The translations under genes and the position numbers were made by a program. A DNA stretch of 64,000 nt from contig NZ_JAGO01000010.1 in assembly GCF_000526695.1 (NCBI RefSeq), positions 186,001 to 250,000 on the forward strand, in the 5' to 3' direction. How positions within the stretch are numbered: position 1 is the stretch's first letter; each line of letters opens with the position of its first letter. Positions 38,895-46,855 of the stretch are shown in pieces. Source of the stretch: Carnimonas nigrificans ATCC BAA-78. Its GTDB lineage: Bacteria > Pseudomonadota > Gammaproteobacteria > Pseudomonadales > Halomonadaceae. The notes under the pieces were generated by a model. The model did no database searches, had not been told where the DNA came from, and worked only from the letters and a program-made list of their open reading frames with translations.

Positions 38895-39452
38895 CTATCC
38901 CCTCGCCGTGGTCAGGCGGTAGCGCCACCGTCCGCGCCAGTAAAGCGTGACCACGGCAAGCGGCTCAATGTCGATGCGCCCCACAGCCGCTGTCTCAATG
39001 TCCAATGCGTGCGCAATCGCTGCACGCATCACGCTGGCGTGCGTAACCGCGGTTATTTTTCGCGCGTCATCACGCATCGCCTCCAACCACCGCCCTACCC
39101 GCAGCCGCTGCTGCTGCAACGACTCACCGCCGTGAGGGGCGGCTTCCGGTGCAGCCAACCACTCCGCCAACGCTTGCTGCGGCAGTTGCTTGAGCGCCAT
39201 GCCGCGCCACTGCCCCATGTGGCACTCTGCCAGCGCTGGCTCACTGCACCAGACTCCTTGCGGCCACAGCGTTCGGGCCGCGTCACTGGCGCGCAGCTCC
39301 GGTGCCACCAACAGCTTCTCGTCAGCGTCCATAATGATAGGCGCAAGCGCTGGCTCGCCGTTTTCCGCAGGTGCATCAGGCAGCGCAAACAGCCCTTGCC
39401 GATCAGCCTTGATGGAGGGGCGGCATATCAGTCGTATTCGACACTCGTTCAA
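38895..39452 (-). CDS. Histidine-phosphatase-like protein lacking the first His
   Basis: About 185 residues with the phosphoglycerate-mutase/CobC fold. It has LAECHMGQWRG in place of the usual ExxxG segment and ITAVTHASVMRAAI for the second catalytic His. The normal RHGxT active-site motif reads RPSIKADRQG after RLIC, so the phospho-accepting His is replaced. The start is taken as TTG 39452 with AAGAAGG upstream; an ATG at 39518 would add 22 residues. It is divergent from the riboswitch-cbtBA unit, so a cobalamin link (CobC-like) is possible, but catalysis is doubtful. Confidence 0.65.
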   Translation of the reverse strand: MNECRIRLICRPSIKADRQGLFALPDAPAENGEPALAPIIMDADEKLLVAPELRASDAARTLWPQGVWCSEPALAECHMGQWRGMALKQLPQQALAEWLAAPEAAPHGGESLQQQRLRVGRWLEAMRDDARKITAVTHASVMRAAIAHALDIETAAVGRIDIEPLAVVTLYWRGRWRYRLTTARG

Positions 39453-39555
39453 TGTTCTGCCTTCTTCTCTGGCTATCCACCCTGCCAAGGACAGGAAAAC
39501 GTGCTTCAATCTCGGCAAGCGTCGGGTTAACCCGTTATGATAGAGCCTTCAATCA

Positions 39556-39700
39556 GCATGAAGGCTGACTGAAAACGACGCTGTTCGTATGCAGAAACCG
39601 GCGCAATTCCGGTGCGGTCGCGCCACTGTAACCCCACGCGAATGCGATATCGCCGCTCGCCCAGGGAAGCCAGACCTCTACGAACACCGCCCCCACTTAA
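39556..39700 (+). promoter_or_regulatory. Cobalamin riboswitch
   Basis: Leader of cbtB carrying AACCGGCGCaattCCGGTGCGG, then the B12-box-like core CGCGCCACTGTAAC (GCCACTGTAA at 39622-39631). Further on comes CCAGGGAAGCCAGACC (39661-39676). These blocks occur in the order expected for a class of cobalamin riboswitches found ahead of CbtAB. It should reduce cobalt uptake when B12 is plentiful. The boundaries are approximate. Confidence 0.88.
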
Positions 39701-39727
39701 CCGGAACGCGTTATTCCAGGACATCTC

Positions 39728-39940
39728 ATGACAGCTCTACACACTTCTTCCAGTGACACACTAGCAGCCCCCATTCCCTTGAGCGAACTTATTCCCTGGG
39801 CCATTTTTGGCGGTTTGCTGCTGTTGCTTGCCATCTATTTTGTCGGCGCAGAACAGGGCGCTACCGCTCTCTTCAAAGGCGTGTACATTCATGAATTCGT
39901 ACACGATGGACGCCATTTGCTTGGCTTCCCTTGCCATTGA
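39728..39940 (+). CDS. cbtB: CbtB, cobalt transporter subunit
   Basis: Short protein of 70 residues with one membrane segment (about 20-42, IPWAIFGGLLLLLAIYF). It ends with a His-rich tail (IHEFVHDGRHLLGFPCH) that likely binds metal. Size, single helix and C-terminal histidines are the hallmarks of CbtB, partner of CbtA in B12-regulated cobalt uptake. Directly after the riboswitch and 9 bases before cbtA. Confidence 0.92.
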   Translation: MTALHTSSSDTLAAPIPLSELIPWAIFGGLLLLLAIYFVGAEQGATALFKGVYIHEFVHDGRHLLGFPCH

Positions 39941-39949
39941 GGAGCTGTA

Positions 39950-40684
39950 ATGACCGCACAATTACTGCTTCGCGGCATGCTGATCGGGCTGCTGGCGAGC
40001 ATACTCGCCTTCGCCTTCGCCTGGTGGGCAGGCGAGCCCAACGTCAGCGCAGCAATTGCCCTCGAAGAAGCCTCCAGCCATGGGCACCAGCACGGTCCTT
40101 CAGTGGAGCCTGACGAAGAGCCCGTCAGTCGAGAGGTGCAAAGCACGATAGGGCTCTTTACCGGTATCGCCGTCTACTCTACCGCGCTGGGGGGAATTTT
40201 CGCGCTGGCATACGCCTTTGCCCAGGGCCGTACCGGGCGGCTGCAAGGACGCACTCTCGCACTGATAGTGGCGCTGTGCGGCTTTGTTGCGCTGGTATTG
40301 GTGCCCTGGCTGAAATATCCGGCCAATCCGCCCGCGGTCGGCAGCCCTGACACCATCGGGCAGCGCACGGCGCTTTACTTTGGCATGCTGCTCATATCGG
40401 TGGTGGCGATGATTGCCGCCTGTCTGTTGACGCATCAGCGTCGCCAGCACCACGATGTCTGGTCGAGTGCCTTGAGCGGTGCTGCCCTGTACGCCGTTAT
40501 CGTGGTACTGGCCTGGATACTCCTGCCAGGGGTAGACGAGGTGCCGCAAGGTTTCCCCGCCGATATTCTGTTTAATTTCCGCCTGACCAGCCTGGGGATT
40601 AACGCCATTGTATGGGCCTGTCTGGGGCTGGGCTTCGGGTACTGGATCGAGCAGCAGCGGCGCAGTTCGCAAACACTGGCGTGA
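39950..40684 (+). CDS. cbtA: CbtA, cobalt transporter membrane subunit
   Basis: Integral membrane protein of 244 residues with about five to six hydrophobic segments (5-25, 70-92, 105-125, 145-165, 180-200, 210-232). Between the first two is a His/Glu-rich loop (EASSHGHQHGPSVEPDEE) that could collect cobalt. Strong ribosome site GAGGAG. Forms a two-gene unit with cbtB under the cobalamin riboswitch and feeds cobalamin synthesis. Confidence 0.92.
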   Translation: MTAQLLLRGMLIGLLASILAFAFAWWAGEPNVSAAIALEEASSHGHQHGPSVEPDEEPVSREVQSTIGLFTGIAVYSTALGGIFALAYAFAQGRTGRLQGRTLALIVALCGFVALVLVPWLKYPANPPAVGSPDTIGQRTALYFGMLLISVVAMIAACLLTHQRRQHHDVWSSALSGAALYAVIVVLAWILLPGVDEVPQGFPADILFNFRLTSLGINAIVWACLGLGFGYWIEQQRRSSQTLA

Positions 40685-40799
40685 ACGTATAACGCCAGGG
40701 CAACCATTCTCCCGCAGCGATGTGGGAGAATGGAGCCTGCCGAGTGATACCCTGCGCAGCAGGCCCACCCCCTTTCCCTCTTCCCATAACGAGATCACT

Positions 40800-40994
40800 A
40801 TGCCGATTATTACCATTCAACAGTTTCCGCGCAGCACTGAACAGAAGCGCGAACTGGCGCAGCGCATCACTGATGCCCTGGTCGAGACCTATCAGGTAGC
40901 GCCGGAGTCAGTGCAGGTGTTCTTTCAGGAGAGCAGCAGCGATAACTGGGCCAAGGGCGGTGTGCTGGGCGTTGATCGGCAGCCCAAAGGCTAA
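40800..40994 (+). CDS. 4-oxalocrotonate tautomerase-family protein
   Basis: Sixty-four residues starting MPIITIQQFPRS, with the catalytic Pro after the initiator Met. It continues KRELAQRITDALVETYQVAPESVQVFFQE, the standard 4-OT fold, with a conserved-type SSDNWAKGGVL end. Members are proton-transfer enzymes acting on enols; the substrate here is unknown. Stand-alone gene; a longer overlapping frame is not real. Confidence 0.85.
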   Translation: MPIITIQQFPRSTEQKRELAQRITDALVETYQVAPESVQVFFQESSSDNWAKGGVLGVDRQPKG

Positions 40995-41329
40995 CTCTTG
41001 CTGAAACTGAAGCTGCAACTGAAGGGAGCACGGTTGGAGCCCGGAAGGCTGCGCTACTATGCTGCACTCAGCCTTTCTTCTCTTATTGGCGAGTGGCATG
41101 GCGGCAAGGGTGCGGCCACTGACGCAACGCGACATAAGGGGAGTTGAGTCACCCCCTGTTAAGGCAGACAATACCAGCGGCTGTACGTCCTACAGCAAAC
41201 GAACAACTGTGACGTTGGGCAGACAATTCACTACTCCATCAGATAACCGAATTCTCGCTAGCGGCTGGGCCGTAATGCGACCCGTGAGGGGCATGTTAGT
41301 ACCTAAACCTGTTCTGGAAGGGCATCTCA
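40995..41329. other. Intergenic region before butanediol dehydrogenase
   Basis: About 335 bases. It contains a degenerate direct repeat (CTGAAACTGAAGCTGCAACTGAAG around 41000) and a GGGGAGTTGAGTCACCCC-like hairpin near 41140. A 97-codon frame begins at 41059 with a hydrophobic start but loses all protein character and runs into the next gene. Probably promoter DNA. Confidence 0.45.
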
Positions 41330-42382
41330 ATGCAAGCACTCAGATGGTATGACACGAAAGACATTCGATTGGATGAGGTTGAAACACCCAGCGTTGCGCC
41401 AGGCCGCGTCAAGATCAAAATCAAATGGTGCGGTATTTGCGGCACCGATCTGCACGAATATCTGGCTGGCCCCATTTTTATTCCGGTAGGTACTCCCCAC
41501 CCGCTCACCGGCGATAAAGCGCCTGTAATTCTCGGCCACGAATTCTCCGGTGAAATCGTTGAAGTAGGCGATGGTGTCAGCGATTACGCGGTGGGTGATC
41601 GTGTTACCGTCGAGCCGATCATCAATGATCCCAACTCCAAAGCGAGCCGCCAGGGGCTATACAACCTGTGCGACAAAATGGGCTTTTACGGTCTGGCAGG
41701 AATGGGCGGCGGCTTTTCCGAGTATGCCTCCGTGCCCGCTTCCATGCTGCACCGACTCCCTGACAGCGTTAGCTACCAGCAGGGTGCACTGACTGAACCT
41801 GCATCGGTCGCGGTACATGCAGTGCGCCAGAGCCGCTTCAAGGTGGGCGATAAAGCGGCGGTGTTCGGCGCAGGCCCGATCGGGCTGCTGGTCATAGAAG
41901 CGCTCAAGGCAGCCGGTGCGAAAGATATCTATGCGGTAGAACTGTCGCCACAGCGCCGCGAGCGCGCTGCTGCGCTGGGGGCACAGGCGATTGACCCCGC
42001 GCAGGTCGATGCCGTTGAAGAGATTATCGCCCGCACCGACGGCGGCGTGGATGTCGCCTATGAAGTGACTGGTGTGCCCAAGGTACTTGAGCAGAGCATT
42101 GACTGCGTGCGTATTCAGGGCGAAACCATGATCGTCAGCGTATGGGAAGGCGACGCGCCGATATTGCCCAACAAGGTGCTGATGAAAGAGAGCCATATCA
42201 CCGGCATTATTGGCTACCGCAACGTCTTCCCCGCCACCCTCGCTCTGATGGAGCAGGGTTACTTCAAGGTCGAGGATTTCGTCACCAAGCACATCTCGCT
42301 CTCCGATGTGATCGACGAAGGCTTCCAAACGCTGCTGAAAGAGAAGGATCAGGTAAAAATTCTGGTCTCTCCCGAGCAATAA
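41330..42382 (+). CDS. 2,3-butanediol dehydrogenase (Zn, MDR)
   Basis: Zinc-dependent medium-chain alcohol dehydrogenase, 350 residues. Catalytic zinc ligands are in WCGICGTDLHEY (Cys37) and ILGHEFSGEIVEVG. The NAD fold shows AVFGAGPIGLLVIEALKA and YAVELSPQRRE. The stretch GLYNLCDKMGFYGLAGMGGGFSEY lacks the structural-zinc cysteine cluster, as in the BdhA/YdjL group acting on 2,3-butanediol/acetoin. GGAAGG upstream of ATG. Single-gene unit ended by a bidirectional hairpin. Confidence 0.88.
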   Translation: MQALRWYDTKDIRLDEVETPSVAPGRVKIKIKWCGICGTDLHEYLAGPIFIPVGTPHPLTGDKAPVILGHEFSGEIVEVGDGVSDYAVGDRVTVEPIINDPNSKASRQGLYNLCDKMGFYGLAGMGGGFSEYASVPASMLHRLPDSVSYQQGALTEPASVAVHAVRQSRFKVGDKAAVFGAGPIGLLVIEALKAAGAKDIYAVELSPQRRERAAALGAQAIDPAQVDAVEEIIARTDGGVDVAYEVTGVPKVLEQSIDCVRIQGETMIVSVWEGDAPILPNKVLMKESHITGIIGYRNVFPATLALMEQGYFKVEDFVTKHISLSDVIDEGFQTLLKEKDQVKILVSPEQ

Positions 42383-42474
42383 CCGCTCCCGACGCTCCTT
42401 GCCTATCATCACCGGTGAGGAGTGTCGCATGGCGCGCCCTTTCGCTTCACAGGGCGATGCTTGTCCCCCTACGC

Positions 42475-42506
42475 AAACAGGCGCGGCCAATAGCCTGCGC
42501 CTGTTT
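42475..42506. terminator. Bidirectional terminator
   Basis: AAACAGGCGC/GCGCCTGTTT, a 10-bp perfect stem with a 12-base loop, between convergent genes. The T-run is short on both strands, so strength is moderate. Confidence 0.7.
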
Positions 42507-42598
42507 CGCTTCCCACTTTCAGCAAAAGCAAAGCGATGCGTCTCCTACTGCTGATAGCGCCCGCTTGCCCTGTTACCGCTTGATGGTTCGCTTGATAG

Positions 42599-44296
42599 CT
42601 ACGCGCTGATTGTCACCACCACCGCTTGCCACGGCTGAAGCTGGATGACTTGAGCGTCCTGCTGCGGCGACTGTTCATCAGGATAATTGCTGAGCGATAC
42701 GCTCACCACTGACGCACCAGACGGCAGCGCGGCTTCCTGCTCTTCTTCCGTAAAGTTGATCGCGACCATATAGCGCTGATCCCCCAGAGCGCGCGTATAG
42801 CTGTAAACGTTAGGGTCCTGGGGCGCGAGGTCATGATAATCACCATATATCAACGCAGGCGTTGCACGACGCAGCGCTATCAACTGGCGATAGAAGTGAT
42901 AGACAGAGTGAGGGTTGTCCTGCTGATGTTCGGCGTTGATGTCGCGATAGTTGGGATTGACCGCAAACCAGGGTGTATCCGCCGTGGTAAAGCCCGCCTG
43001 AGGTTCAGCGCTCCACTGCATGGGCGTGCGCGCATTGTCGCGTGAGGTTTGCGCGTAGCTCTCCAGAAACTCTTCAGCACTGACCTGCCCCGACACGACT
43101 TCTTCCTGCCAGGCACGCTTCACTTCGATATCCTGATAGTCGTCGATGCGCTCAAGCGGGAAGTTGGTCATGCCCAGCTCATCGCCCTGATAGACATAGG
43201 GGGTGCCTTTCAGCGTGAACATCATGGTCGCCAGCGCCTTGGCCGATAGCTCGCGCCATTCAGCGCTGTCATTGCCGAAATGGGAGACCGCACGCGGATT
43301 ATCGTGGTTGGTCAAGAAGGTGGTGCCCCAGCCCCCTTCACCGTAATCGGCCTCGTAGATATTCCGATTGATCTCTTTAAGCTCAGGCAGTGTCCACTCG
43401 GTTTTACGCCAGCCATCACGGTCAAGACGCACCAGATCGAAATGGAAGATCATGTTCAGTTCGTTGCGATCTCGCCCTACCAGCGCCGGTGTCTCCGCAT
43501 AGGTAATGCCAAAGGCTTCGCCCACTGTCATCACATCGTACTTCGACAGCACTTCACGGTTCATTTCCTGCAAGTAGTCGTGCAGATGCGGCCCGTTCGC
43601 GTAGGCATATTCAGGAGCGTGAAGCTGCTCAGGCGTCAGCTCAGGCATGTCCGGCTGCTTGGAAATCAGCGGGATAACATCCATGCGGAAACCGGCCACG
43701 CCCTTGTCGAGCCAGAACTTCATCAGGCTATAGACCTCCTCGCGCACGCTGGGGTTTTCCCAGTTGAGGTCGGGCTGCTTGGCGGCGAAGTAGTGCAGAT
43801 AATATTGGCCGGTACGGTCGTCCTTGCTCCAGGCACTGCCGCTGAAAAACGAGGCGTAGTTATTGGGCGGGCCACCGTCGCTATTGCCATCGCGCCAGAT
43901 GTAAAAATCGCGATAGGGGTTATCCTTTGACTGGCGGCTCTGCTCAAACCATTCATGCTCATCGCTGGAATGATTGACCACCAGATCAATCACCAGACGC
44001 ATATCGCGCTGCTTCATTTCACTGAGCAACTGATCGAAGTCGGCCATGCTGCCGAACTCCTTCAGTACCTTGCGATAATCACGGATATCGTAGCCGTTAT
44101 CCACGTTGGGCGAATCAAAGTGCGGACTCAGCCAGATCACGTTGATACCGAGCGTACTCAGGTAATCCAGCTTCTCGATAATGCCGGGAATATCACCCAG
44201 GCCGTCGCCGTTGCTATCCTTGAACGAGCGCGGATAGATCTGATAAACGGTCGCTTCTTTCCACCAGGTGGGATGCTCGGGTGATGCGGTGCTCAT
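42599..44296 (-). CDS. GH13 alpha-glucosidase / oligo-1,6-glucosidase
   Basis: TIM-barrel glycosidase of 565 residues. VYQIYPRSFKDSNGDGLGDI, IDLVVNHSSDEHEWF and GFRMDVIPLI (nucleophile Asp). TVGEAFG supplies the acid/base Glu and FLTNHDNPR the transition-state Asp. The QPDLNWENPSVREEV segment fits alpha-glucosidases acting on short malto- or isomalto-oligosaccharides, or trehalose phosphate. No signal peptide: cytoplasmic. Start ATG 44296 with AGGGAC upstream; the open frame extends 20 codons without support. No transporter adjacent. Confidence 0.88.
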   Translation of the reverse strand: MSTASPEHPTWWKEATVYQIYPRSFKDSNGDGLGDIPGIIEKLDYLSTLGINVIWLSPHFDSPNVDNGYDIRDYRKVLKEFGSMADFDQLLSEMKQRDMRLVIDLVVNHSSDEHEWFEQSRQSKDNPYRDFYIWRDGNSDGGPPNNYASFFSGSAWSKDDRTGQYYLHYFAAKQPDLNWENPSVREEVYSLMKFWLDKGVAGFRMDVIPLISKQPDMPELTPEQLHAPEYAYANGPHLHDYLQEMNREVLSKYDVMTVGEAFGITYAETPALVGRDRNELNMIFHFDLVRLDRDGWRKTEWTLPELKEINRNIYEADYGEGGWGTTFLTNHDNPRAVSHFGNDSAEWRELSAKALATMMFTLKGTPYVYQGDELGMTNFPLERIDDYQDIEVKRAWQEEVVSGQVSAEEFLESYAQTSRDNARTPMQWSAEPQAGFTTADTPWFAVNPNYRDINAEHQQDNPHSVYHFYRQLIALRRATPALIYGDYHDLAPQDPNVYSYTRALGDQRYMVAINFTEEEQEAALPSGASVVSVSLSNYPDEQSPQQDAQVIQLQPWQAVVVTISA

Positions 44297-44606
44297 ATGG
44301 TTCGTCCCTGCGATTGCTGATAACACATGCTTGATGGTTGCCATCGCCTTCAACAAAGCGACATGACGAATAAAGGTAGTGTTTTAGGGAGCGCTTGATA
44401 AGGTGGTGAGACCTCCTCTTTGGTCTAAGAGCCTGTTCAACGGCTGCTGCGCACCGGCTCCACTGCTTACCGAATCGCTGCGTTAACGCATCATGGTTTC
44501 ATATATCAGCGTGCACTTTTTTTACCGGCCAGCATCAGTTTTACCGGCCCGCACCAGAGCTATCTCACGCCTCAATCGGTGTCCCAACCACGGAGCCTTT
44601 CGCCCC
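44297..44606. other. Divergent intergenic region
   Basis: About 310 bases between the glucosidase and ynfA starts. TTTTACCGGCC occurs twice 22 bases apart around 44519-44551, a possible protein site. I tested it against mini-ykkC guanidine elements because YnfA can be so regulated; it lacks the ACGR hairpins. Confidence 0.4.
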
Positions 44607-44960
44607 ATGAACGTGTCATTGCATGGCATAACGCATCTGACCACTACATTTTTGCTGTTTGCACTTACCGCCGTGCTGGAAATTGTCGGCTGTTACTTGC
44701 CGTGGCTGTGGTTACGCCAGGGGGCCAGCAGTTGGCTGCTGTTACCGGCGGCGGCGTGTCTTGCGCTTTTTGCCTGGCTTCTCACTCAGCACCCTGATGC
44801 CGCAGGCCGCACCTATGCCACCTATGGGGGCATCTATGTCGTGGTGGCACTGCTGTGGCTGTGGTGGATCGAGGGCATCAAGCCCAGCGTTTGGGATATC
44901 ACCGGTGCAGTCGTTATATTGATCGGCGCAGCGATCATCGCGCTTGCCCCTCGTTCATAG
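44607..44960 (+). CDS. ynfA: YnfA-family small membrane protein
   Basis: 117 residues with four membrane helices. [24 protein letters not shown] and [21 protein letters not shown] are the family signatures of UPF0060/YnfA, an SMR-like inner-membrane protein. It ends [11 protein letters not shown]. The start is ATG 44607; the longer upstream frame is not family-like. Exact role uncertain; drug/metal efflux is suspected in the family. Confidence 0.92.
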   Translation: MNVSLHGITHLTTTFLLFALTAVLEIVGCYLPWLWLRQGASSWLLLPAAACLALFAWLLTQHPDAAGRTYATYGGIYVVVALLWLWWIEGIKPSVWDITGAVVILIGAAIIALAPRS

Positions 44961-45099
44961 CCGGCTCCCCCTTCTAACCGATGCCTCTTCATACAAAGAC
45001 AAGCGCCAATCCGATACACTGAGCGTTATTCGCGCCCCGAGAGTGGGTGCACCATGCCTTAATTATCGCGTTCCGCGCTTTCTAACCAGAGCCGTTCTT

Positions 45100-46386
45100 G
45101 TGTCCAGCAGTGTTTCTTCCCTGACCCCCTCTTCGCGCGTAGCGCCTCGTGATGTAGCCGCCGTAGCCGCTGGCGCAGCGGTCGAATTTTTCGATTTCAG
45201 CGTTTACGCCACTTTCTCGGTCATGATCGGCCACGCCTTCTTTCCCTCGGAAAGTGCCGTTGCCAGCTTGCTGCTGTCGCTATCGGTCTTCGGGCTGGGG
45301 TTTCTGGTGCGTCCGCTGGGTGCGCTGCTGATCGGCAGCTACGCCGACAAGGCGGGCCGCAAACCGGCGATGCTGCTGACCATGGTGCTGATGGCGATAG
45401 GTACTGGCGGGCTGGTGGTGCTGCCCGATTACGCCACTCTTGGCATTGCCGCGCCCATTCTGCTGGTCGTGGTAAGAATGATTCAGGGGCTGGCGTGGGG
45501 AGGAGAAGCAGGCCCTGCCACCACCTTTATCATGGAAGCCGCACCGCCCCATCGTCGCGGGCTATTCACCAGTTGGCAGATTGTCGCCCAGGGAGCGGCT
45601 GGCATTAGCGCAGGCGCCATCGGCTACCTGCTGAGCGTGGTGCTGAGCGATGAACAGCTTGCCAGTTGGGGCTGGCGCATTCCGTTCGCTTGCGGACTGC
45701 TGATTTTGCCGATTTCGATCTATCTGCGCCGCCATCTGCGTGACACCCTTGTGCCCCACGACGAGAGTACTGAAACCTCGCAGCGCGCCTTGATCAAAGA
45801 GGTGTTCAGCCAGCATTCACGCTGGATTGTAGTAGGTATCCTGATTATTTCAGGCAGCACCATCTCACAATATTTCCTCAACTACATGGCAACCTACGCG
45901 CTGCACGATCTGCACTACCCGACCCGCGTTGCCATGCTCGCTCCGGTGCTGATTGGCATTGGCGTGATGGTCTTTTCGCTACTGGGCGGATGGATGGCTG
46001 ACCGTTATGGTCGCGTGCTCACCATTGTGGTGCCGCGCCTGCTGCTGACCCTGGCCCTGTGGCCTGGGCTTGTGCTAATCAACCGTGTGCACAGCGAAGT
46101 GCTGTTCTTCTGCATTGTGGCGCTATTTACCGCGCTGCAATGTATCAGCGGTGCCGGCCTGCTGGTGGCCGTGTGCGAAGTATTCCCAAAACAGGTGCGG
46201 TCAACCGGCTTCTCACTGGTATATGCGCTGGGCATTACCCTGTTCGGCGGCAGCGCTCAGCTGATCTTCTCATGGCTCAGCGATATTACCGGCGACCCGG
46301 TAAGCCCCGCCTGGTATCTGATTGCCACTAATATTCTCTGTATGCTCGCCGCCCTGACGCTAGGAAAAAAAGAGGCGCGCCGCTAA
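45100..46386 (+). CDS. MHS-type MFS transporter
   Basis: Twelve-helix carrier, 428 residues from GTG 45100. AVEFFDFSVYATFSVMIGHAFFP in helix 1, RPLGALLIGSYADKAGRKPAM (the MFS loop 2-3 motif), and MIQGLAWGGEAGPATTFIMEAAPPHRRGLFTSWQ in helices 4-5. These are typical of the metabolite:H+ symporter family (citrate, proline-betaine, shikimate). Substrate not predictable. The frame extends 52 codons upstream over the end of ynfA without a plausible start. Confidence 0.88.
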   Translation: MSSSVSSLTPSSRVAPRDVAAVAAGAAVEFFDFSVYATFSVMIGHAFFPSESAVASLLLSLSVFGLGFLVRPLGALLIGSYADKAGRKPAMLLTMVLMAIGTGGLVVLPDYATLGIAAPILLVVVRMIQGLAWGGEAGPATTFIMEAAPPHRRGLFTSWQIVAQGAAGISAGAIGYLLSVVLSDEQLASWGWRIPFACGLLILPISIYLRRHLRDTLVPHDESTETSQRALIKEVFSQHSRWIVVGILIISGSTISQYFLNYMATYALHDLHYPTRVAMLAPVLIGIGVMVFSLLGGWMADRYGRVLTIVVPRLLLTLALWPGLVLINRVHSEVLFFCIVALFTALQCISGAGLLVAVCEVFPKQVRSTGFSLVYALGITLFGGSAQLIFSWLSDITGDPVSPAWYLIATNILCMLAALTLGKKEARR

Positions 46387-46397
46387 TCGACGCGCCT
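46365..46397 (-). terminator. Terminator of the minus-strand lipoprotein gene
   Basis: On the minus strand AGGCGCG/CGCGCCT with an 11-base loop, followed by CTTTTTTT. It overlaps the last codons of the MFS gene. Confidence 0.7.
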
Positions 46398-46452
46398 GCT
46401 GAAAGCGAGCGGGAGAATGACTTCCCCGCATCGCAATAATGCACTTGGCGAG

Positions 46453-46764
46453 CTACAGCCCGAAGCCTACCGGCCCCAGCCCCACGCCTACTCCGCTTCC
46501 CCAGCCGTGGCGGCTACCGTATCCGACAGAAGGGTACACCCGCACACGGCGCGCATTGTTGTAGTACGAACGGCGCTCAGGGTACTGACGGCTCTCGAAT
46601 ACCGGACTATTGACGGCATCTTCGGTAATCGCCTTTTCGCGCGCACGCTGCTCAGGTGTTTCGCTGGCGGTGGGTGGATTGGCCCCCTGACCGGTGTAGG
46701 CAGGGCCGGCACAGCCAGCAAGCAGCAGCACAGCCACTAGCGGGCTAACCTTGATAAGCTGCAT
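46453..46764 (-). CDS. Small hypothetical lipoprotein, Gly-rich tail
   Basis: 103 residues from ATG 46764, which has the strong site AAGGAGG. Signal peptide with lipobox LLAGC at about residue 18, so envelope-anchored. The mature part begins AGPAYTGQGANPP, has a charged middle (TPEQRAREKAITEDAVNSP) and ends in a Tyr/Arg then Gly-rich stretch (GSRHGWGSGVGVGLGPVGFGL). Similar short lipoproteins are common and uncharacterised. It lies 91 bases downstream of the NCS2 permease. Confidence 0.75.
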   Translation of the reverse strand: MQLIKVSPLVAVLLLAGCAGPAYTGQGANPPTASETPEQRAREKAITEDAVNSPVFESRQYPERRSYYNNARRVRVYPSVGYGSRHGWGSGVGVGLGPVGFGL

Positions 46765-46855
46765 GACTTCCTCCTTGCGACTCGCGCGCAGGCATTCACC
46801 CTGCACGCCATTGCTCGCATGATAACAAACCTGCCCCTCCTCCTCAGCGGCCCCC

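Noticed and set aside
41059-41352. Possible small exported protein before the butanediol dehydrogenase
   Set aside because: Hydrophobic start but no cleavage site, no ribosome site, and it runs into the start of the next gene.
44519-44551. Repeated TTTTACCGGCC ahead of ynfA as a guanidine-II riboswitch
   Set aside because: The two copies do not form hairpins with ACGR loops.
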